This document shows, in pieces, positions 7,928-12,617 of a stretch of 12,617 nucleotides of DNA. The position numbers and the translations under genes are program-made. The notes beneath the pieces are model-generated. The model worked only from the letters and a program-made list of their open reading frames with translations, was not told the origin of the DNA and ran no database searches. Origin of the DNA: Bacteroidales bacterium (GTDB lineage Bacteria > Bacteroidota > Bacteroidia > Bacteroidales > UBA10428); contig DNTK01000348.1 of assembly GCA_003508755.1 (NCBI GenBank), positions 1-12,617 of the forward strand, in the 5' to 3' direction. Position 1 is the stretch's first letter. Each line of letters starts with the position of its first letter.

Positions 7928-8296
7928 ATGCGATTATTTTCTTTTGAGAAATTAGAAGTTTGGAGATTAGCAAGAGAACTCAATAAAACCATATATGGAA
8001 TTAGTAAGAAATTTCCCGATGAAGAGAAATTTGGACTAACATCTCAAATTAGAAGGGCATCTGTTTCTATTTCATCAAACATTGCAGAAGGCAGTGCTCG
8101 TATATCGGGAAAGGAGCAGGCAAGGTTTACAGAAATTGCATATGGAAGCCTGTTGGAAGTATTGAGTCAACTTATAATAGCCAATGATTTAGAATACATT
8201 TCAGAAACTCAAATAGATAATCAAAGGGCTGCTTTTGAAGAATTAAGCAACAAACTAAATAAGCTGCGTCAATCTCAACTGAATAAGGATAAATAG
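7928..8296 (+). CDS. Four-helix-bundle protein, S23/23S rRNA intervening-sequence family
   Basis: This 122-residue protein is a near-canonical member of the S23 (bacterial IVP) four-helix-bundle family. It has FEKLEVWRLARELNKTIY at the start, FGLTSQIRRASVSISSNIAEG (residues of about 36-56) in the middle, RFTEIAYGSLLEVLSQLIIA next, and a lysine-rich end. The family was first seen encoded in intervening sequences of 23S rRNA genes and is common as scattered copies in Bacteroidota. Its molecular role is not established. It has no known link to respiratory complexes, yet it separates the NuoD-like and NuoI-like genes, with gaps of 62 bases before and 57 after. It looks more A+T-rich than its neighbours, and inverted repeats lie in both gaps, so I read it as a later insertion. 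Confidence 0.88.
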   Translation: MRLFSFEKLEVWRLARELNKTIYGISKKFPDEEKFGLTSQIRRASVSISSNIAEGSARISGKEQARFTEIAYGSLLEVLSQLIIANDLEYISETQIDNQRAAFEELSNKLNKLRQSQLNKDK

Positions 8297-8310
8297 CTGC
8301 ATAATCAGCT
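8295..8310 (+). other. Small perfect hairpin just after the S23-type gene
   Basis: AGCTG and CAGCT form a five-base-pair stem around a six-base loop, starting within the stop codon of the four-helix-bundle gene. No T-tract follows, so it is not a typical intrinsic terminator. Downstream genes of the complex must still be transcribed. It may be part of the structured boundary of the inserted element, or chance. Confidence 0.3.
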
Positions 8311-8314
8311 CAAC

Positions 8315-8340
8315 AAATAAACAACTCAACTTAAAACAAT
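8315..8340. repeat. Right arm of imperfect inverted repeat flanking the S23-type gene
   Basis: This 26-base A/C-rich stretch pairs imperfectly with 7878-7904 (about 21 of 26 positions). It lies wholly between the S23-type stop and the NuoI-like fusion gene. The similarity stops at the outer edges of both arms, as expected for the ends of an intervening-sequence-like element. Confidence 0.5.
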
Positions 8341-8353
8341 AATTGTCATAATA

Positions 8354-10147
8354 ATGAGCTTAAAAGATATACTATCACCCTTTACTGCCTGGAAACACGT
8401 TGTTAAAGATCCGGTAACCATTAAAGACCCGTTTACCCGCGAAGCCGCTGAACGATACCGGGGGTTTCATAAGAACGATATAGAAACGTGCATTGGGTGC
8501 GGAACCTGTGAAGATATCTGTCAGAATGCAGCCATTGATATGGTCCCTGTGGATGGCATAGAAACCAGGGATGGAGACAGTGGACTTCGCCCGATGGTAG
8601 ATTACGGACGCTGCTGCTGGTGTGCACTCTGTGTTGACGTGTGTACAACAAATTCATTATCACTCTCGAATCACTATAATTGGATCGATGAAGATCCGGA
8701 CCAATTCCGATATATTCCCGGAGTTGATAAAAAAGAGTGGGATACGAACGAGAAAGGATGGAAAAAGCCGGAGGGCAACTATGAATTATATGATATCAAC
8801 CGGGTAAAAATGGAAGAGCAGGCGCCTGAATCCCGCGATGATTCCTTTATTGAAATTGTGAAAGGATACTCGAAAGAGCAGGCTCTTCTGGAAGCAGACC
8901 GTTGTGTTGCATGTGGTATTTGCACAGCTACTTGTCCTGCGCATATGGGCATTCCGGAATATATCAAAGCCATTCGCAATGATGATTTAGAAGAAGGATT
9001 GCGGATTCTCTACGACACCAATCCCTTGCCCGAAATATGTGGTCGTATTTGCACCCATAAGTGTGAAACAGTTTGCTCCATAGGCCACAAGGGCGATCCG
9101 ATTTCAATAAGATGGCTCAAGCGCTACATTGCAGATCAGCATCCTTCTGACCAATACAAAGAAATACTGGGTACTAGGGATATTGAATTAAATGGTAAAA
9201 CAGTGGCGATTGTAGGTTCAGGTCCGTCCGGACTTTCAGCTGCTTACTACCTGGCCTTACTAGGGTATAAATGCACCATCTATGAAAAGCTTCCTGAAGC
9301 AGGAGGTATGATGCGCTATGGTATTCCTGAATACCGTTTGCCGTATGACCAAATCGACAAGGACGTTAATTACATTCTTTCGTTGGGTGTTGAAATAAAA
9401 ACAAACACCAATATTGGAACCGACATTACACTTGAGGAGCTGCAGGAGCAATACGATGCTGTATTTGCTGGTACCGGCTTGCACATGGGAAGAAGCACCC
9501 GCGTACCAGGGACCGATCACCAAGAGGTTTACCAGGCTGTTGATTTATTGCGCGATGTGGTATTGGGAAAAGAAATACCTGTGAAAGAAAACATTGTTGT
9601 GATAGGTGGAGGAAATGTAGCCATGGATATCACACGAACCCTGGCAAGGTTGCAGAAAGTAAAATTCGGAAAAGTAAGTATCATTGCCACATCGCTTGAG
9701 TCTGAAGATATAATGCCCGCTGACAGGGAAGAGGTAGTAGAAGCACGAGAAGAAAATGCCACCATTATTCCGGGCTGGGGTCCAACGAAAATCGAAACCG
9801 AAGGCGAACATCTAAAAGGCTTACATGTTGTTAAATGTACTTCCGTATTTGATGAGGAGGGACGCTTCAATCCTAAATTTGATGAGGAACAGATAGACTA
9901 TTTTAAAGGTGAAATGGTTGTGGAGTCGATTGGACAAGGAATGGATATTTCTTATTTTAAAGGAGATATTAAAGAAAACCTGAAACTGGATAACCGAGGT
10001 AGAATTATTGTGAATGAAAACTTCCAGTCTAGTATCGATTGGTTATTTGTAGGTGGAGATATTATCCAGGGGCCTGATGTGATTCATGGAATTGCCAATG
10101 GGCACAAGGCCGCGATAGGTATTGACAAGTTTTTAGGAGAAGGGTAA
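8354..10147 (+). CDS. NuoI-like 2[4Fe-4S] ferredoxin fused to NfnB/GltD-like NAD(P)H oxidoreductase
   Basis: This 597-residue fusion supplies the electron-input arm. Residues 1 to about 140 are NuoI/MbsN-like, with two CxxCxxCxxxC motifs (Cys46-49-52-56 and Cys87-90-93-97) for two [4Fe-4S] clusters. Residues of about 155-265 are the Fe-S domain of GltD/NfnB/SudB: Cys184-187-190-194 and Cys229-233-237-241. A dinucleotide fold begins at VAIVGSGPSG (FAD, Gly288-Gly293), a second at IGGGNVAMD (NAD(P)H site, 417-425), and FVGGD (565-569) closes the FAD site. The first ferredoxin motif ends in C-Q, not the usual C-P. It probably passes electrons between NAD(P)H, or ferredoxin through its clusters, and the three-cysteine NuoB-like cluster. 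Cofactor choice (NADPH or NADH) cannot be decided by eye. Unlike the tightly packed genes upstream, it is separated from its partners by the S23-type insertion. Confidence 0.92.
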   Translation: MSLKDILSPFTAWKHVVKDPVTIKDPFTREAAERYRGFHKNDIETCIGCGTCEDICQNAAIDMVPVDGIETRDGDSGLRPMVDYGRCCWCALCVDVCTTNSLSLSNHYNWIDEDPDQFRYIPGVDKKEWDTNEKGWKKPEGNYELYDINRVKMEEQAPESRDDSFIEIVKGYSKEQALLEADRCVACGICTATCPAHMGIPEYIKAIRNDDLEEGLRILYDTNPLPEICGRICTHKCETVCSIGHKGDPISIRWLKRYIADQHPSDQYKEILGTRDIELNGKTVAIVGSGPSGLSAAYYLALLGYKCTIYEKLPEAGGMMRYGIPEYRLPYDQIDKDVNYILSLGVEIKTNTNIGTDITLEELQEQYDAVFAGTGLHMGRSTRVPGTDHQEVYQAVDLLRDVVLGKEIPVKENIVVIGGGNVAMDITRTLARLQKVKFGKVSIIATSLESEDIMPADREEVVEAREENATIIPGWGPTKIETEGEHLKGLHVVKCTSVFDEEGRFNPKFDEEQIDYFKGEMVVESIGQGMDISYFKGDIKENLKLDNRGRIIVNENFQSSIDWLFVGGDIIQGPDVIHGIANGHKAAIGIDKFLGEG

Positions 10148-10156
10148 TATGTGATG

Positions 10157-10190
10157 GTTGATGGATAATTCTAACGATTGAATAGCTTTA
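10157..10190 (+). promoter_or_regulatory. Possible Bacteroidota-type promoter before the DHOD-like gene
   Basis: The 98-base gap before the next gene holds GTTG (10157-10160) and, 22 bases on, TAGCTTTA (10183-10190). The second is one base off the Bacteroidota -7 consensus TAnnTTTG. An A-rich leader follows up to ATG 10246. The match is weak; the larger gap and the change of function are the main reasons to expect a promoter here. Confidence 0.22.
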
Positions 10191-10245
10191 CATCAAGAAT
10201 TCTTTGTGCTGAATACAAAATAATAAAAATTAAAAACACAAAAAA

Positions 10246-11229
10246 ATGGCCAACCTTTCAGTAGAATACATGGGTTTAAAGCTCAAGAACCCCATTATTG
10301 TTGCCAGTTCGGGCTTAACCGACTCTGCCGATAAAATTGCAGAACTTGAAAAGAAAGGTGCTGCTGCGGTTGTTCTGAAGTCTCTTTTCGAGGAGCAAAT
10401 TCTCATGGATGTGGATGAGCAACGCATGAACAATATGTACGAATCGTTTTCTGAATCGGAAAACTATATTGCTTATTATACCAAGAAAAACAAAGTCGAC
10501 AGCTACCTTCAATTTATCCGCGATGCCAAGGCCAAAGCAACCATTCCTGTGATAGCCAGCATTAATTGTGTTTCGGCTTACGAATGGACCGAGTTTGCAG
10601 CTAAGATTCAGGAAGCAGGAGCAGATGCAATTGAGTTAAACACCTTTATTATGCCATCCGATGCCGATGTGGTGGGTAGCAGAATAGAAGAAATATATTT
10701 CGATATCATTAACAAGGTGAAGGAGGTGGTAACCATTCCCATAGCCTTGAAAATAAGTTACTATTTCTCCGGATTATCCAACTTTGTTACTGAACTTTCT
10801 AAAACAGGTGTGGCTTCCATCGTTTTGTTCAATAGATTCTATCGACCGGATGTCGACCTTGAAAACCTTAAAATAACCTCTTCGCACATTTACAGCACAC
10901 CGGAAGAAAATTCGATGGTTTTACGATGGATAGGCGTATTAGCCGGGAAGGTTAATTGCGATTTAGCTGCTACTACAGGCATTCACGATGGTAAAACGAT
11001 ATTAAAAAACTTACTGGTAGGAGCTAGAGCGGTGCAGGTCGCTTCAGCAATATACCGCGAAGGACCCGATATTATTGAAAAGATGCTTAGTGAAATAAAC
11101 GCATGGTTAGAGGAGAAAGGGTATGATTCAATAAATGATATTACCGGAAAACTCAAACAGTCAGAATTGGTGAAGCCTATGATTTATGAGCGGGCTCAGT
11201 TTATGAAATATTTTTCCGATGCACGATAA
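10246..11229 (+). CDS. Dihydroorotate dehydrogenase-like FMN-barrel protein
   Basis: This 327-residue protein has the TIM-barrel pattern of class 1 dihydroorotate dehydrogenases (PyrD, PreA). It starts with a short N-terminal strand, LKNPIIVASSGLT, followed by KKGAAAVVLKSLF, IPVIASINC, GADAIELNT (Asn132) and a C-terminal phosphate-binding region, TTGIHDGKTILKNLLVGA. True class 1 enzymes carry N-x-S-C/S-P-N with the catalytic Cys or Ser after the fourth strand. Here the segment is ELNTFIMPSD, so the catalytic motif is not recognisable, and I doubt pyrimidine synthesis. The protein may still bind FMN and act on an unknown substrate. It follows the NAD(P)H-linked fusion gene on the same strand after 98 bases, so a role as an NAD(P)H- or Fe-S-linked flavoenzyme is possible but unproven. 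Confidence 0.8.
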   Translation: MANLSVEYMGLKLKNPIIVASSGLTDSADKIAELEKKGAAAVVLKSLFEEQILMDVDEQRMNNMYESFSESENYIAYYTKKNKVDSYLQFIRDAKAKATIPVIASINCVSAYEWTEFAAKIQEAGADAIELNTFIMPSDADVVGSRIEEIYFDIINKVKEVVTIPIALKISYYFSGLSNFVTELSKTGVASIVLFNRFYRPDVDLENLKITSSHIYSTPEENSMVLRWIGVLAGKVNCDLAATTGIHDGKTILKNLLVGARAVQVASAIYREGPDIIEKMLSEINAWLEEKGYDSINDITGKLKQSELVKPMIYERAQFMKYFSDAR

Positions 11230-11245
11230 ATAAAACAGTATTCTG

Positions 11246-11839
11246 GTGAAAATCACTGTTCTATCTGAAAATACTGCCGGAGCCGGATTTCTTGCTGAGC
11301 ATGGGTTATCTTACCTGATTGAACATAATGGAAATTGTTTATTGTTTGATACCGGGGCTAGTGATGTGTTCCTTAAAAATGCAGATAAATTAAACCTCGA
11401 TGTTCCTTCAGCAGTTGACACGGTTGTTCTAAGTCATGGTCACTGGGATCATGGAAACGGCTTGCAGCATCTCCATGGTCAAAAGCTGGTGACACATTCA
11501 AAAAGCTTTATTAAACGATACAGGAAAGGTAATGATTCGGCTCTCGCATTCATTGAGGAGAACAGTTTAGTTGTAATTACAGGGTGCTCTCATTCAGGTA
11601 TTTGCAACATCATAAACCAGGCACAAATAGTAACGGGTATTCAAAAGGTTAAGGCTGTTATGGGCGGTTTTCATCTGAAAAAGAATAATGAGCAAACCCA
11701 TAAAACAATTCAGTTCTTTAAGCGGCTTGGAGTGGAAGAAGCTTATCCATCGCATTGCGTTGAATTGGAGGCGCTATCAGCCTTTCAACGTGAATTTAAT
11801 AACCTGCAGGTAAAGACCGGTATGGAAATCGTTATCTAA
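11246..11839 (+). CDS. Short metallo-beta-lactamase-fold hydrolase
   Basis: This 197-residue protein is an MBL-fold metallohydrolase. Metal ligands are visible: SHGHWDHGNG (His64, His66, Asp68, His69), GCSHSG (His116), GGFHL (His143) and PSHC (His170). The GCSHSG and GGFHL motifs resemble the subgroup annotated as dihydropteridine/ribofuranosylaminobenzene phosphate synthase-like, whose members are usually about 250-300 residues. This one is shorter because the stretch between the HxHxDH motif and GCSHSG is compact. The start is GTG 11246, the only start in this frame that keeps the N-terminal strand KITVLSENTAG. It lies 16 bases after the DHOD-like gene and eight bases before a regulator gene, so the three are probably co-transcribed. 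The substrate is unknown. Confidence 0.82.
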   Translation: MKITVLSENTAGAGFLAEHGLSYLIEHNGNCLLFDTGASDVFLKNADKLNLDVPSAVDTVVLSHGHWDHGNGLQHLHGQKLVTHSKSFIKRYRKGNDSALAFIEENSLVVITGCSHSGICNIINQAQIVTGIQKVKAVMGGFHLKKNNEQTHKTIQFFKRLGVEEAYPSHCVELEALSAFQREFNNLQVKTGMEIVI

Positions 11840-11846
11840 GTAAAAT

Positions 11847-12278
11847 ATGACTGAACCCGAAATGACATCGGAGGTTGTTGATCTGATACACACACTTTGT
11901 GGCTTATGCCAGAAAAGAAATCAATTGATGTACAAGCAATTGAAGATTAATGAAAGAGAGTTTGATTTTTTTATGCATGTGAGCGAATTCAACGGCCTTA
12001 GCATTAAAGAAATTGCAGCGTTAATTGATGTCTCGCAATCGAATGTAAGCCGCCTTGTTGATAAACTCGTGGCCAGGGGGTTGATTGAACGCATTCACCA
12101 AGATACCGACCACCGGATTGCAACAGTATCCTATTCTATCCGCGGTAAGACGAAGTACGACTATGCCTTCGAAAATAAGTGCATCGGCAATGAGGCAATA
12201 AAATCTATTCTGGAAGAAAGCAATTACCAGCAGTTTAAAGATTTATTGCAGGAAATTGTCGAGAATTACGAGATTTAG
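11847..12278 (+). CDS. MarR-family transcriptional regulator
   Basis: This 143-residue protein has the winged helix-turn-helix of MarR regulators. Residues of about 51-74 (LSIKEIAALIDVSQSN then VSRLVDKL) form the DNA-binding helices, and QDTDHRIATVSYSIRGK (from about 85) forms the wing, with the typical acidic-x-x-x-Arg. Helices before and after provide the dimer interface. Near the N-terminus Cys18-x-x-Cys21 (CGLCQKR) and a further Cys in the C-terminal helix could allow redox or metal sensing; that is inference. The gene starts eight bases after the MBL gene and is the last recognisable gene of this run, so it may autoregulate the short operon or control the upstream complex. No operator could be identified. 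Confidence 0.88.
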   Translation: MTEPEMTSEVVDLIHTLCGLCQKRNQLMYKQLKINEREFDFFMHVSEFNGLSIKEIAALIDVSQSNVSRLVDKLVARGLIERIHQDTDHRIATVSYSIRGKTKYDYAFENKCIGNEAIKSILEESNYQQFKDLLQEIVENYEI

Positions 12279-12511
12279 AATTTCTGCTATAATACCTTAA
12301 TGCTCAAATTAGAGTAAAGAGGAAAAAATAGCACGGGCACCCTAACCTTACTCGAGTTTCATACTATATTATCGCAATGTACCTGTTCTGCCGGGATGTA
12401 CCAGTCGCTTTTCTGTGCTGTTTTCACTCCTTACGAAAAATGCAACGGCACAGGCTTCTCATCCTGTTAGCTGCAAACGAACATTATTAATCAAATCTTA
12501 GGATAATAAAA
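12279..12511. other. Non-coding stretch after the MarR gene
   Basis: I see no convincing gene here on either strand. A 37-codon frame from ATG 12377 is too short and lacks family features. No tRNA or strong terminator hairpin follows the MarR stop directly. The next structured element is the inverted repeat at 12512-12553. Confidence 0.5.
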
Positions 12512-12553
12512 AAGAGTGTTCGTCGCTCGCTCTTGCTCACTACTCACACTCTT
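12512..12553 (-). terminator. Inverted repeat with A/T tracts, probable bidirectional terminator
   Basis: AAGAGTGT (12512-12519) and ACACTCTT (12546-12553) are perfect eight-base complements separated by 26 bases. Read on the minus strand, the stem is followed by six T residues, the form of an intrinsic terminator. Read on the plus strand, a TTTTT tract lies a few bases downstream (12559-12563). The loop is large for a terminator, which lowers confidence. It may end transcription both from the MarR side and from a minus-strand gene at the right edge. Confidence 0.45.
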
Positions 12554-12617
12554 CACTGTTTTTATGCTGACCCACCAGGATTTCCCGATGCTCCTTCTGG
12601 TCAATCGGGATAAACTT
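12540..12617 (-). CDS. Possible C-terminal end of a minus-strand gene (partial)
   Basis: On the minus strand an open frame enters at the right edge and runs 25 codons to TAG (12540-12542), giving a charged end with IPIDQKEHREILVGQHKN. The stop lies inside the terminator-like inverted repeat, which would suit a convergent gene ending here. A second minus-strand frame, ending at 12491, is also open, so the reading frame is uncertain. I recognise no family. Confidence 0.2.
   Translation of the reverse strand, partial: KFIPIDQKEHREILVGQHKNSEECE

Noticed and set aside
8295..8310. Intrinsic terminator between the S23-type gene and the NuoI-like fusion
   Set aside because: The five-base stem has no T-tract, and the downstream gene is needed by the same complex.
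4581..10147. Canonical complex I (nuo operon)
   Set aside because: The NuoB tandem Cys pair is broken, quinone ligands in the NuoD-like subunit are replaced, the membrane part is of Mrp type, and NuoE, NuoF and NuoG are absent, with a GltD-like module in their place.
12377..12490. A 37-codon frame after the MarR gene
   Set aside because: It is short, rich in Cys, Arg and Leu without a recognisable pattern, and has no coding context.
12561..12617. A tRNA 3' end on the minus strand, suggested by a CCTGGTGGGTCAGCA-like stretch
   Set aside because: No T-loop TTCRANNC consensus precedes it and no cloverleaf can be drawn within the window.

Overview
The window reads as a Bacteroidota chromosome, most likely an anaerobic or facultative marine-type member of the Marinilabiliales. 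This is an inference from A-rich leaders without strong Shine-Dalgarno sequences, the codon use, and an S23-type four-helix-bundle gene lodged inside an operon. No rRNA or other marker is present to fix the taxon.

Positions 1-10147 are one dense plus-strand operon for a membrane-bound respiratory complex of the Mrp/MBH/MBS/complex I superfamily. It starts with the tail of an MnhG subunit. Then come an MbhD-like subunit, an MbhE-MnhB fusion, MnhC (NuoK-like), a 1038-residue tandem MrpD-MrpD fusion, a NuoH-like membrane anchor and NuoB-, NuoC- and NuoD-like peripheral subunits. The last gene fuses a two-cluster NuoI-like ferredoxin to an NfnB/SudB/GltD-like FAD-NAD(P)H oxidoreductase. This order is that of the archaeal mbh and mbs (formerly mbx) operons.

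The active-site residues point to neither a hydrogenase nor a quinone reductase. The NuoD-like subunit lacks the CxxC pairs that hold NiFe and the His and Tyr that hold quinone in complex I. The NuoB-like subunit has only three cysteines, so the cluster equivalent to N2 would have an open coordination site. That resembles the site-differentiated cluster reported for archaeal sulfane sulfur reductase (MBS). The simplest reading is an ion-pumping, NAD(P)H-linked MBS-like complex: a polysulfide/sulfane reductase, or an energy-conserving ferredoxin:NAD(P)+ oxidoreductase running in either direction. Two antiporter-like modules in one polypeptide suggest two pumping sites.

Between the NuoD-like and NuoI-like genes lies an S23-family four-helix-bundle gene (7928-8296). 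Imperfect inverted repeats flank it, at 7878-7904 and 8315-8340. It looks like an intervening-sequence-type insertion and would create a stem in the operon mRNA.

Positions 10246-12278 hold three closely spaced plus-strand genes: a dihydroorotate-dehydrogenase-like FMN-barrel protein without the usual catalytic motif, a short metallo-beta-lactamase-fold hydrolase, and a MarR-type regulator with a CxxC. From 12279 to the end there is no convincing complete gene. An inverted repeat with A/T tracts probably serves as a terminator, and a minus-strand gene may end at the right edge.
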